Of a stretch of DNA of 64,000 nucleotides, positions 19,351 through 27,553 are shown piece by piece; position 1 is the first letter of the stretch; every line of letters starts with the position of its first letter. Position numbers and translations under genes: made by a program. A model generated the notes under the pieces. It made no database searches, was not told where the DNA came from, and was given only the letters and a program-made list of their open reading frames with translations. The stretch comes from Pseudomonas sp. SG20056 (GTDB lineage Bacteria; Pseudomonadota; Gammaproteobacteria; Pseudomonadales; Pseudomonadaceae): NCBI RefSeq assembly GCF_031764535.1, contig NZ_CP134499.1, positions 992,001-1,056,000 of the forward strand. Direction: 5' to 3'.

Positions 19351-20001
19351 TTAGTCCAGCTTGGTTTTGACCTTGCTGAGCAATGCTGCGATTTCCTCTT
19401 TGCGGCCGGCGTCTGCGGACAGACGATCAGGCCGTGGTGGTGCCTGCAGGGCTTTTTCCAGGGCAACCTTGGCTTCTGCGAAGCGTTTGGCGCGGGCCAG
19501 GTAATCGCCATAGAAGTAGTTGGGGTCGATGCCATCCGGGTTGATCGCCAGTGCCTGCTTGAGCATGGTTTCGGCTTTTTCGTCATCACCAAAGCCCACC
19601 GGCCAGCCGGGCACCTGGTAGTACAGGCTGCCGAGGCTGGTGTAGGCCGAACCGGACAGCGCCTTGGGGTCGAGTGCCAGGCCCTGTTCCAGGCTGGCCT
19701 TGGCCTGCTTGACCAGACCCAGCGCCCCCAGGCCGCCTTTGGCGCCGGCGTAGGTGCTGAGGATGATGCCGTTCCAGATCTGCAGTTCGGCGGCGTTCGG
19801 CTCCGCGGCGACGGCTTTTTGCGCCTGCTCGCTGAGGCTGGCGAAGGCTTTCTCGCGTTGTTCCTTGGGCAGCTGATAATTGATCTCGGCCCAGCGGTCT
19901 TGCAGGCTTTGCAGCTGCGCCTGGCCTCGTTCGCTCAAGGCGAAACTTGGCAGGCTGATGAGGCAGAGCAGGGCGCAGGCGGCGGTGCGGAAAAGCGTCA
20001 T
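19351..20001 (-). CDS. Exported TPR-type protein
   Basis: A 216-residue protein with a signal peptide (MTLFRTAACALLCLISLPSFA) and helical TPR-like repeats (SAYTSLGSLYYQVPGWPVGFGDDEKAETMLKQAL region, then a second repeat). It resembles TatT-like periplasmic TPR proteins that pair with transporters, but I see no transporter here. The ATG at 20001 is chosen because the signal peptide starts there; a longer frame overlaps the SDR gene. It begins 13 bp after the SDR stop, so it belongs to the same operon. Confidence 0.8.
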   Translation of the reverse strand: MTLFRTAACALLCLISLPSFALSERGQAQLQSLQDRWAEINYQLPKEQREKAFASLSEQAQKAVAAEPNAAELQIWNGIILSTYAGAKGGLGALGLVKQAKASLEQGLALDPKALSGSAYTSLGSLYYQVPGWPVGFGDDEKAETMLKQALAINPDGIDPNYFYGDYLARAKRFAEAKVALEKALQAPPRPDRLSADAGRKEEIAALLSKVKTKLD

Positions 20002-20014
20002 GGGGTGTGTCCTC

Positions 20015-20806
20015 TTAAGGTTTGCTTCGGGCAAAGCGCTGGATGATTGGCAGTTGTTTGCGCAGGGCCTGATCAACCAGGCGCGGCAGCAGGCTGTTGA
20101 GGCGCACGAAGAGCTGTTCCGGCCAGCCGAGGTAGCGCTCGTCTTTCTCGCGGCGAATGGCCGCCAGTAATTGCAGGGCGACGCTATTGGGGTCGTCCAT
20201 CGCCACCTTGAGTTCGTTATTCATAGCCACCACGTTGGCGGCGTTCATGCGTGTCTGGGTGGCGCGCGGGGCGAAGTAGAGAACCTTGATCTGGGTGTCG
20301 GCCAGTTCGCGGCGCAGGGCTTCGGAGAATCCGCGCAAGGCGAACTTGCTGGCGCAGTAAGCGCTGAAACCGGGGTAGCCGATGGAGCCGAAGGTCGACC
20401 CCAGATTGACCACCAGTGCCCGGCCCTGTTGCCGCAGCAGCGGCAACAGGCGATGGGTCAGTTGCAGGGTGGCGGTGACGTTGAGCTCAATCAGTTCGGC
20501 GATGGCGCTTTCTTCATGCTGCTCCAGCAAGCCGAAGTGATTGACCCCCGCAGCATTGATCAGCGTGTTGATGCCGCCAAAGCGTTGCGCGGCGGCGACC
20601 ACGGCTTCACGGCCGCTGCGTTCGCGGATGTCCGCAGTCACCAGTGTGACCTTGCCGGCATGGGCCTCGGCCAGCGCTTGCAGGGGTTCGGGCTGGCGGC
20701 CAACCAGCAGCAGGTGGGCACCGTCGCGCAGCAGTTCGGCGACCAGTGCCTGGCCAATCCCACCACTGGCCCCAGTGATCACGGCGCGGCATTCAGGAAT
20801 ATTCAT
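20015..20806 (-). CDS. Short-chain dehydrogenase/reductase
   Basis: A 263-residue classical SDR. The N-terminus has the NAD(P) site TGASGGIG (11-18), then NAAG in LINAAGVNHFG, the catalytic Ser in NLGSTFGSIGYPG and YCASK with the Tyr and Lys. The substrate is unknown. It lies 9 bp after the di-metal oxidase gene and 13 bp before the TPR gene. In a ligase-oxidase-SDR series it would most simply reduce or oxidise a carbonyl/hydroxyl of the shared product. Confidence 0.92.
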   Translation of the reverse strand: MNIPECRAVITGASGGIGQALVAELLRDGAHLLLVGRQPEPLQALAEAHAGKVTLVTADIRERSGREAVVAAAQRFGGINTLINAAGVNHFGLLEQHEESAIAELIELNVTATLQLTHRLLPLLRQQGRALVVNLGSTFGSIGYPGFSAYCASKFALRGFSEALRRELADTQIKVLYFAPRATQTRMNAANVVAMNNELKVAMDDPNSVALQLLAAIRREKDERYLGWPEQLFVRLNSLLPRLVDQALRKQLPIIQRFARSKP

Positions 20807-20815
20807 CGCTAGTCC

Positions 20816-21469
20816 TCAGGCGCTCAGCGGCAAGCTGCGGAACATATCGCCGTAGAGGCGATAGACCACTTTGGCGGTGTGCACCACGGCAGCTTTGTCG
20901 TCGTCGTTGTCGAGCTGATTCATCAGTTTTTTGAAGAATTCGATGTGTTCCAGGTCCAGGCTGCCGTGGGAACTCAGGTAGCTGAAGGCCTTGTTCGGCA
21001 GTTGCAGCTTGTCCTGAATCACTCCGGCCACCTGGGTAGCCAAGGCAATGCTGGTGCCTTCCAGCACATTGACCATGCCGAAGAAACTCACCGGGTTGTG
21101 CCGGGCGATGCGGTCGTAGACGTAGCTGACCATCAGTTCGGTCGGCAGCTTGGGCGTGCCGTGGCGCACCGCTTCTTTGTCTGCACCACACACGGCGATG
21201 TCGTTGAGCACCCATTCCTGGTGGCCCGTTTCTTCCTCGATGTATTCGCCGATAGCTTCGCGCAACCACTCCAGCCGCTCCGGCAAACGCGCGCCGCAGG
21301 CCATCAGCAAGGGCACGGTGTGTTTAACGTGGTGATAGGCCTCGGTGAGAAAGGCCACGTAGCTGTTCAGGCTGACGCTGCCAGCCATGGCCTGGGCAAT
21401 GATCGGCGCACTGAGCAGGTAATTGCGTTCAGCGCTGGTGTGTTCAAGCAGGGATTCGTAGAAGCTCAT
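20816..21469 (-). CDS. TenA/heme-oxygenase-fold di-metal oxidase (HDO family)
   Basis: A 217-residue all-helical protein of the iron-containing redox enzyme type. The metal ligand pattern is visible: E43-x6-H50 (EAYHHVKH), E137 (VLEGTS) and H168-x3-D172-x2-H175 (HGSLDLEH), matching in spacing the E-x6-H ... H-x3-D-x2-H set of CADD and related oxidases. An EEETGH motif (78-83) is also present. Family members oxidise or cleave C-C, C-N or C-H bonds using O2, for example UndA, which makes terminal alkenes from fatty acids. Its ATG overlaps the ligase stop (TGATG), so the two are translated together and the ligase substrate may be its substrate. Confidence 0.85.
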   Translation of the reverse strand: MSFYESLLEHTSAERNYLLSAPIIAQAMAGSVSLNSYVAFLTEAYHHVKHTVPLLMACGARLPERLEWLREAIGEYIEEETGHQEWVLNDIAVCGADKEAVRHGTPKLPTELMVSYVYDRIARHNPVSFFGMVNVLEGTSIALATQVAGVIQDKLQLPNKAFSYLSSHGSLDLEHIEFFKKLMNQLDNDDDKAAVVHTAKVVYRLYGDMFRSLPLSA

Positions 21470-22965
21470 CAGGCATTTCCATAGCAGGATTCGGTGGCCA
21501 TCAATTGCTCGATGGCGTGCTGGTAGTGGTTAAGCAGGGCGGTGCGGCGCAGGCGGCCATTGCTGGTGGCCAGCGTATTGGCACTGCTGAAAGGTTGTTC
21601 GGCGCGCAGCCAGTGGTGCACACGGGCGTAGTCGGGCAGGGCTTGGTTGGCCGTCGCCACGGCTTCGGCCAATTGGCTGTCGCTGGTATTCGGGAAGCGC
21701 GGCACCAGCACGGCAACGTTGCCTGGCAGTGCTTCGCCATGCAGCCAGGCCTGGGCGATTGGCAGTTGCTGGACCAATTCGGCCTCGACCCATTCCGGGT
21801 TGACGTTGCGGCCAAAGGCGGTGATGAACTGGTGTTTCTTGCGCCCGTGCAGCACCAGGAATGGCCCGTCGAAATGGCCCAGATCACCGGTGCCCAGCCA
21901 CTCCTCGTCAGGGCATGGTTCGCCCAGGTAACCCAGCAGGCGTGGACCTTGGACCATCACCTCGCCGTCTGTAGCCAGGCGTACCTGCAGGTGCGGCAAC
22001 GGTTGGCCGACGGTGCCGATACGGCGGTTTTCCGGGGTGTTCAGGCACACCACTGAGGCGCACTCGGACAGGCCGTAGCCCTCGAACACCGGCAGCCCCA
22101 GGGCGTCGGCACGTTGCAGCAATTGGCTGGCGACGCGGCCACCGCCGACGGCGATAAAACGCAGGCTGCTCGGCAGGGGTAGGCGATTTTCGCCGGCGCT
22201 GACCAGCGCCAGCAGCAGTTGCGGCAGCAGGATCAGGCTATTGGGCTGCGCCTGAGCCAGGGCGCCGAGAAAGCGCGGCAGATCGAACTGGCTGGCACCG
22301 AGCAGACCGATCTGCGCCATCGGCATCAGCTCGATCCGCGCCCCAGCCAGCAAGGGCGCATAAACCCCAGCAATGTTTTCCAGCAGGGTGGCCAGCGGCA
22401 GGACGCACAGGTGGCGTTCGACAGCGCAGCTGGCGCTGGCCTGCACCAGGCTCTGCGCCACCGCCAGTTGCGTGGCGATATCCAGGCACACCCCCTTGGG
22501 TTGTCCGGTGGTGCCGGAGGTGTAGGTGATTTTGCAGGTGCCGACCGGCAACGCGCTGACCTGCACCTGTGGGCGTTGCAGCACAGTGGTGGTAGCGGTT
22601 GTTGCACTCGCCGCTGCGCTTGCGCTGAAACCCCGTGCGCTGAAAAGCGGGCTGGCCGGGCCGATCAGGCAGTCGATGCCCGCGCTGTCGAGGACATGCA
22701 CCTGCTGGCCGCTGGAAAAGAATCCCGGCAGTGGCACGCAGACCAGCCCTGCATGCAGAGTGGCCAGGTCCCAGAGCACCCAGTCGATTCCGTTATCCAG
22801 CACCAGGGCGACACGTCGGGCGCCGAGGTGCTGCAGGTATGCGCTGCGCTGTGCGACCTCGCTCAGCAGCTGGGCGTAGCTCAACTGTTGCTCACCTTCG
22901 CGCAAGGCAATCGCCCCGCCGAAGGCGGCCAGGCGGTTAAACAGGGATTCAGCGGCAGGCCACAT
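21469..22965 (-). CDS. AMP-forming acyl-CoA synthetase-like ligase
   Basis: A 498-residue ANL-superfamily enzyme activating a carboxylic acid as the acyl-adenylate. Motifs: P-loop TYTSGTTGQPKG, VFEGYGLSECASVVCLN, WLGTGDLGHFDG and GRKKHQFITAFGRNVNPEWVE at the hinge. Whether the acceptor is CoA, a carrier protein or an amine cannot be told; no carrier protein is encoded nearby. I chose the ATG at 22965 (GGAGGA 8 nt upstream), which overlaps the preceding gene by 17 bp; a start at 23019 is possible. It is the second gene of the proposed operon. Confidence 0.88.
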   Translation of the reverse strand: MWPAAESLFNRLAAFGGAIALREGEQQLSYAQLLSEVAQRSAYLQHLGARRVALVLDNGIDWVLWDLATLHAGLVCVPLPGFFSSGQQVHVLDSAGIDCLIGPASPLFSARGFSASAAASATTATTTVLQRPQVQVSALPVGTCKITYTSGTTGQPKGVCLDIATQLAVAQSLVQASASCAVERHLCVLPLATLLENIAGVYAPLLAGARIELMPMAQIGLLGASQFDLPRFLGALAQAQPNSLILLPQLLLALVSAGENRLPLPSSLRFIAVGGGRVASQLLQRADALGLPVFEGYGLSECASVVCLNTPENRRIGTVGQPLPHLQVRLATDGEVMVQGPRLLGYLGEPCPDEEWLGTGDLGHFDGPFLVLHGRKKHQFITAFGRNVNPEWVEAELVQQLPIAQAWLHGEALPGNVAVLVPRFPNTSDSQLAEAVATANQALPDYARVHHWLRAEQPFSSANTLATSNGRLRRTALLNHYQHAIEQLMATESCYGNA

Positions 22966-23638
22966 CAGGCATGTCCTCCAGGGCATAAAAGGCTTGGTGG
23001 GCCAGGCGTGGGTAAGCACCCAGCTGCAGCAGACGCTGGTGGCCGGCGTAGATGTCGCCGGCCATCACCTGCGGCTGGTTGTCGTAGTAGGTGCCCCAGT
23101 CCGCCTGTTCATCGCCCATGCAGTCGGGGCTGGCTGGGCCCAGCGGCAAAGGCGTCAGGCCCAAGCGCTGAAAACTGTTGAGCAGGGCCAGGGTGCCGGT
23201 GAAGCACACCCAGCGATAACCCAACGCCACCAGCAGGTCGGTCAGTGCGACGATCAGCAGGCGTGCGGCACCTGGGCTGCCAGCCGCCAGGTTGCCGACC
23301 TCCACCAGTTGTGTGCGCTGCGGCGTATTGACGACCTGCTGCGCGCCAATCACCTGTTCCGCCGGTTGCGTCAGGTAGCGCTCAAGGAACAGCGGGCCAC
23401 TGGCTGCGCTGCGCAAACCCACCGCGCCGAGCAGTTGCCCGTCGCGGTCTTCCAGGCTGAGCAGGCAGGGCATGAAATGGCGGATGCGCGCCTGATGCTG
23501 AGCGGCGAAGCGCTCGCCGATAAAGGCTTCAATCCCCGCGCGGCGAGGGCTGGCGGCGTTGGCCAGATAGAGACTGAGCGGCTGCTCGCGGCCGATCTGT
23601 GCAAGCGCAGTGTCGTGATACACCCAAGGCAGCTCCAT
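22949..23638 (-). CDS. Thermostable hemolysin-family protein
   Basis: A 229-residue protein resembling the Vibrio thermostable delta-hemolysin family (PF12261 type). It has the conserved FIGERFAAQHQARIRHFMP region, then LEDRDGQLLGAVGLR, FLERYL and QLVEVGNLAAG. The glycine-rich strand after EVGNL and the overall pattern look like a GNAT-type acyltransferase fold, so the name may mislead and an N-acyltransfer role is possible. It heads the operon, overlapping the ligase gene by 17 bp. Nothing marks it as secreted: no signal peptide is visible. Confidence 0.8.
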   Translation of the reverse strand: MELPWVYHDTALAQIGREQPLSLYLANAASPRRAGIEAFIGERFAAQHQARIRHFMPCLLSLEDRDGQLLGAVGLRSAASGPLFLERYLTQPAEQVIGAQQVVNTPQRTQLVEVGNLAAGSPGAARLLIVALTDLLVALGYRWVCFTGTLALLNSFQRLGLTPLPLGPASPDCMGDEQADWGTYYDNQPQVMAGDIYAGHQRLLQLGAYPRLAHQAFYALEDMPDVACR

Positions 23639-23849
23639 AACAGGAACCTCTTCTGAGAACTTGGGTGCGAGTGTCTGCGTCCAGGCTTAACGGCAAATTA
23701 AGTCGCAAATTCTTTTGTGCATTGTTCCGCGAGCATTTCATTGCTTGCGCTGCAACCGCATCAGCCCATAGCCTGCAAAGCCCGACTTGCTGGATAACGG
23801 CAGGTTTGATTTGCCCTGAACTTAGACGCCAAAACGCTCGGAGATAGTT

Positions 23850-24263
23850 ATGCCCCCTATGGATACTGAGCAACAACTGGCGGCCCGTCTGGCCATTCTG
23901 GAAAACCCTGAGGCGCAGGACTGCACGGTCTACCGTGCCGATGATCAGGACCCGGAAGCAGAGGAAGTGGATCTGGGTGATGCCAAAGTGCTGTTCTGCG
24001 GCCCGTTCGAGGCTCCGGCCGATTGGGATGCGGCGGAGCGTGAAGATTATTTCGGTGACAGCGCGCCTGAGCTGTTCGTCAATGCGCGCATCGAATGCGA
24101 AGCCAAACCGGGCTCAAAGGGCCATTTCACTGTCGACATTGGTGATTACGTGGCCGCGCAGCCAGGCCAGGGTGAGGTCGTGATGTTCTATGTGCACGAC
24201 TACCTGGACGACGACAGCGGCTGCACCTATGTGCTGCTGCGTGATGAAGAAGTGCTGGAATAA
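23850..24263 (+). CDS. Conserved hypothetical acidic protein
   Basis: A 137-residue very acidic soluble protein with no signal peptide or membrane segment; several Asp/Glu-rich stretches (EAEEVDLGD, YLDDDSG). GGAG lies 7 nt before the ATG. It is divergent from the hemolysin/ligase operon. I recognise no family beyond its likely conservation in Pseudomonas, and no function is proposed. Confidence 0.75.
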   Translation: MPPMDTEQQLAARLAILENPEAQDCTVYRADDQDPEAEEVDLGDAKVLFCGPFEAPADWDAAEREDYFGDSAPELFVNARIECEAKPGSKGHFTVDIGDYVAAQPGQGEVVMFYVHDYLDDDSGCTYVLLRDEEVLE

Positions 24264-24319
24264 TCCGGCTACCGCGCTGCATTGCCATTCACTTAATGCA
24301 GGTGAATGGCACCTTCCTG

Positions 24320-24383
24320 TAGCCCGGATGTAATCCGGGACGTTTGTGGTCGATATAACCACTCTCGGATTACATCCGGGCTA
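24320..24383. repeat. REP-type inverted pair 1 (AGCCCGGATG class)
   Basis: TAGCCCGGATGTAATCCGGG at 24320-24339 faces its inverted copy at 24365-24383 across a 24-bp spacer. It lies downstream of the acidic protein gene and upstream of the DJ-1-like gene. Confidence 0.85.
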
Positions 24384-24513
24384 TAGGCTGTCTTTCTCCA
24401 TTTTCTCGTTGACCGTCTATCCATCGCTTGCCCTGTAGTACCGGGTTATTACCCGTGCTGGGCGGATCGGGATAACACTCTGTGCTTCTCAATTTATTGA
24501 AGGGAGCAGGCAC

Positions 24514-25095
24514 ATGGCAGCGAAGAAGATTCTGATGCTGGTCGGCGACTACGTCGAAGACTATGAAGTGATGGTGCCGTTTCAGGCACTGCTGATGGTC
24601 GGTCATCAGGTGCACGCGGTGTGCCCGGACAAGACCGCCGGGCAGAGTGTGCGCACCGCCATCCATGATTTTGAAGGCGAGCAGACCTACAGCGAGAAAC
24701 CGGGGCATAACTTTGCCCTCAACTTCGATTTCGCTCAGGTTAACGCTGACGATTACGATGCCCTGTTGATTCCCGGTGGCCGCGCGCCGGAGTACCTGCG
24801 CCTGAATGCCCAGGTGCTGGCACTGGTGCAGGCCTTCGACAAGGCTGGCAAGCCCATCGCTGCGGTCTGCCATGGCGCGCAATTGCTCGCTGCTGCTGGC
24901 GTGCTGAAAGGTCGTGAATGCAGTGCCTATCCGGCCTGTGGCCCGGAAGTAACTTTGGCGGGTGGGCGCTATATCGATATCGCCGTGGATCAGGCTCACG
25001 TGCAGGGCAATCTGGTCACCGCTCCGGCCTGGCCGGCGCATCCCAATTGGCTGGCAGCGTTCCTTGCCCTGCTGGGTACGCAGATCACGCTATAA
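24514..25095 (+). CDS. DJ-1/PfpI family protein
   Basis: A 193-residue class I glutamine amidotransferase-like protein. The nucleophile elbow AVCHGAQLL holds the reactive Cys with a following His, and an upstream Glu-bearing [13 protein letters not shown] lies near the N-terminus, as in PfpI and YhbO relatives. Members act as stress proteins, with chaperone, deglycase or glyoxalase activities proposed. A GAAGGGAG site precedes the ATG. The gene is bracketed by two REP pairs of one class and has no operon partners. Confidence 0.9.
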   Translation: MAAKKILMLVGDYVEDYEVMVPFQALLMVGHQVHAVCPDKTAGQSVRTAIHDFEGEQTYSEKPGHNFALNFDFAQVNADDYDALLIPGGRAPEYLRLNAQVLALVQAFDKAGKPIAAVCHGAQLLAAAGVLKGRECSAYPACGPEVTLAGGRYIDIAVDQAHVQGNLVTAPAWPAHPNWLAAFLALLGTQITL

Positions 25096-25113
25096 ACGTC
25101 TGGGTAAACCCGG

Positions 25114-25171
25114 AGCCCGGATGAGATCCGGGGAGCGTCTATAAATGAGGGCCCCGGATTGCATCCGGGCT
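25114..25171. repeat. REP-type inverted pair 2 (AGCCCGGATG class)
   Basis: AGCCCGGATGAGATCCGGGG (25114-25133) faces CCCCGGATTGCATCCGGGCT (25152-25171). It is the same family as the pair at 24320 and lies just after the DJ-1-like gene, where it could end or stabilise its mRNA. Confidence 0.85.
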
Positions 25172-25220
25172 ACGCATGTATGAGGACCTGCTTGCAGGCC
25201 TCTGTCGTCGAGGAGCCGCC

Positions 25221-25523
25221 ATGTGCGAGCTGTATGTCAAAGCCGATCCGATTCTCTACGAATCCCGCGCCCGCTCGCTGCGTATTCGTGGTGTGGTCAC
25301 CACCCTGCGTCTGGAAAACCAGTTTTGGGACATCCTGCGAGAAATCGCCGAAGTCGATGGCATGACCACCAATCAGCTGATTACCAAGCTGTATGACGAG
25401 GTGATGGACTATCGCGGTGAGGTAGTGAATTTCGCCTCGTTTCTACGCGTCAGCTGTACCCGCTACCTGAGCCAGCGCCGTGCGCCGGCAGAGCTAAGCC
25501 TGGTGCGCTCCATCAGCCAGTAA
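25221..25523 (+). CDS. Ribbon-helix-helix domain protein
   Basis: A 100-residue protein with a ribbon-helix-helix fold of the RHH_4 type: a strand RIRGVVTTLRLEN, then the helices FWDILREIAEVDGMTTNQLITKLY in two parts. Such proteins bind DNA as dimers. GAGGAG upstream of the ATG at 25221 decides the start over an in-frame ATG at 25176. No toxin or partner gene accompanies it, so it is more likely a small regulator than an antitoxin. Confidence 0.85.
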   Translation: MCELYVKADPILYESRARSLRIRGVVTTLRLENQFWDILREIAEVDGMTTNQLITKLYDEVMDYRGEVVNFASFLRVSCTRYLSQRRAPAELSLVRSISQ

Positions 25524-25526
25524 CCG

Positions 25527-26543
25527 TTACTGCGCCGCTGGGGCCGTGATGCGTAGTTGCGGATCACCCAACGGATGGCTGAGCGCATCGAAGAAACGCA
25601 GCTCCACATTCTGCTCGGCGAACAGGCTGGCGTAGTGCTGCTTCTGCTGGGCGATAAACAGCGGGTTGTGCGGGTAGATCGAGATCGCCAGGGTTTTCAG
25701 TCCGGCCTGCTGCAAAGCCTGGGTCAGGTGCTGATCCTGCGCAGCCAGGCTGTGGCCGAAGATGCACAGCTTGTCCTTGGGCTGCGCCAGCTGGCTGTAG
25801 CAGAACGACAGGTAGTCGGAGCTACGGATGGCCTTGAGTTTGTCCGCGCTGCTGCCTTCGTTGACGAACAGCGGAATATCACCCAGCTGGTTGATGGCGA
25901 AACTGGCCAGCAGGGTGCTTTCCGATGAATTGAGAATGCGCGTGCTGCCGTCGATATTCTTTACCAGGTGCATGCCGCCGTGCAGGTAGAGCATGCGCGT
26001 GGCCTTGCCCTGGCGCTGGCAGTCGCCGGGGGCGAAGGTTGAATCCGCGCCACGGAACATATCTTCAAACGCATCCGGGGCCTGCATCACGGCCCAGTAG
26101 TTGAGCAGGTCGTAATTGCCGGAATAGACGGTCTGATACTGGCTAAGCGCGTTATTGATCCGCGCCAGGCTGGCAGCCTGCATCTGGCTCCAGGGGATAT
26201 GCACCGAGCGCACGGCGTGGATCAGCGCTTCCTTGATGGCGAAGTAGCGATGGCGCGGCGACGAGGAGTTGATGGTCAGCGCGGCATTGACTCGAATGCT
26301 GTTCTTCAACGCGCTAAGCACCTGCTCGAAGTTGCTGGTATCCAGGGCGCGGAACACGCTGAGTTCGGTCGCGCTAAGCGGACGATTGCGCGTGGTCTGC
26401 GCTTCGTCGAACAGTGAGAAGTAGGCGAACTTGCGCCATACCGCCAGGCTCGCGCCATTGCCGATCAGCAGCTCGGGGAAGCCGATGCTGCTGTTCAGGG
26501 TGTTCCAGTCTTCCAGTTCGCCAGTAAATGCCGGGGTTTGCAT
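25527..26543 (-). CDS. DUF4917-type protein with Sir2-like motifs
   Basis: A 338-residue soluble protein. The order of motifs resembles Sir2/STALD NAD-binding folds: GNGAS (28-32) at the glycine-rich loop, N143-Y-D145 in SGNYDLL (compare the TNYD of bacterial SIR2-like effectors), LHGG (187-190), and IFGHSLAAQD (261-270) before His272. Family DUF4917 has no assigned function to my knowledge. SIR2-like proteins often deplete NAD in antiphage defence, but this one stands alone, convergent with the RHH gene and outside the island. NAD binding is inferred from motif order only. Confidence 0.75.
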   Translation of the reverse strand: MQTPAFTGELEDWNTLNSSIGFPELLIGNGASLAVWRKFAYFSLFDEAQTTRNRPLSATELSVFRALDTSNFEQVLSALKNSIRVNAALTINSSSPRHRYFAIKEALIHAVRSVHIPWSQMQAASLARINNALSQYQTVYSGNYDLLNYWAVMQAPDAFEDMFRGADSTFAPGDCQRQGKATRMLYLHGGMHLVKNIDGSTRILNSSESTLLASFAINQLGDIPLFVNEGSSADKLKAIRSSDYLSFCYSQLAQPKDKLCIFGHSLAAQDQHLTQALQQAGLKTLAISIYPHNPLFIAQQKQHYASLFAEQNVELRFFDALSHPLGDPQLRITAPAAQ

Positions 26544-26566
26544 AATCGCTAGTTGTCACCTTGTGA

Positions 26567-27472
26567 TCAGGGCGCGACTTTAACATGGGGCGCGACAACT
26601 GCCGGCTTGACTGACGCCGCCCATTGCACCGCCAGGATGCTGCCCAGCACCGCGATCAACCCCAGCAGCGCCACGCCGGTGATGCTCTGCCCGAGCAATG
26701 CCCAGCCCAGCAGCACCGCCACCAGCGGGCTGAGCAGCCCCAATGACGACACCGCCACCGGCGCCAGCCTGGCAATGCCGCGAAACCACAGCACATAGGC
26801 CAGCAGCGCGCCGAACAACGACAGGTAGGCGTAGCCCAGCCACTGCAGCGGGCTTAATTGCGGCAGTGGTGGGTCGATCAGCCAGGCCACCGGCAGCAGG
26901 AACAGACCGCCAATCAGCAACTGCCAGCCGGTAAACGCCAGCAGCGGCACAGTCGGCCGCCAACGCCGCGTTAGGTAAGTGCCGCTGGCCATGCAGGCGG
27001 TGCCGATAAAGGCGGCGGCAATGCCGATCGGGTCCCAGCTGGCCCCCGGCGCCAGCAACAGTGCAGCCATGCCTGCGATACCCACCACACTGGCGGCGAC
27101 CGCCACAGACTCAGGCCGCTGGTGATCCATCGACCACACCAGGCCCATCACCAGCAGCGGTTGAATCGCCCCGACCACCGCCGCCAAACCGCCCGGCAAG
27201 CGGTACGCGGCAACAAAGAGCAACGCCTGAAAGAAGCCAATATTCAGCGCCGCCAACACCAGCAAGCGTGGCCATTCGCTGCGCCGGGGCAGGTAGCGGC
27301 TGTACAGCACCAACAGCAGGCCGGCGGGCAGGGCGCGCAGCAGCGCGGCGGTAAACGGCCGGTCCGGCGGTAGGATTTCGGTGGTGACGATATAGGTGGA
27401 GCCCCAGATGGCAGGCGCCAGAGCGGTGATCAACACATCCAGCCAGGTATTACGTGATGCTGAGCGGTCCAT
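26567..27472 (-). CDS. EamA/DMT-superfamily transporter
   Basis: A 301-residue inner-membrane protein with ten predicted hydrophobic segments in two EamA repeats (WGSTYIVTTEILPP near the start; a second repeat with ASGTYLTRRW). It is of the drug/metabolite exporter type; the substrate is unknown. It is divergent from a MarR regulator with two operator-like repeats between them, suggesting that the regulator represses this exporter. Confidence 0.93.
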   Translation of the reverse strand: MDRSASRNTWLDVLITALAPAIWGSTYIVTTEILPPDRPFTAALLRALPAGLLLVLYSRYLPRRSEWPRLLVLAALNIGFFQALLFVAAYRLPGGLAAVVGAIQPLLVMGLVWSMDHQRPESVAVAASVVGIAGMAALLLAPGASWDPIGIAAAFIGTACMASGTYLTRRWRPTVPLLAFTGWQLLIGGLFLLPVAWLIDPPLPQLSPLQWLGYAYLSLFGALLAYVLWFRGIARLAPVAVSSLGLLSPLVAVLLGWALLGQSITGVALLGLIAVLGSILAVQWAASVKPAVVAPHVKVAP

Positions 27473-27479
27473 GCATTTG

Positions 27480-27533
27480 TCTCGTATTCAAGATAAAATG
27501 CGAGGCTAATAGCAACTTGTCTTGGATTCAAGA
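27480..27533. promoter_or_regulatory. Two MarR-type operator candidates
   Basis: TCTTGGATTCAAGA (27520-27533) is an imperfect TCTTG-N4-CAAGA palindrome; a diverged copy TCTCGTATTCAAGA lies at 27480-27493. Both continue as TAAA and stand between the divergent exporter and MarR genes, where a MarR dimer could shut both promoters. Confidence 0.65.
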
Positions 27534-27553
27534 TAAATTTCAGGGGTAAGCCA

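Noticed and set aside
25221..25523. RHH protein as antitoxin of a toxin-antitoxin pair with DUF4917
   Set aside because: The two genes are convergent, not an operon, and RHH_4 proteins of this kind usually stand alone.
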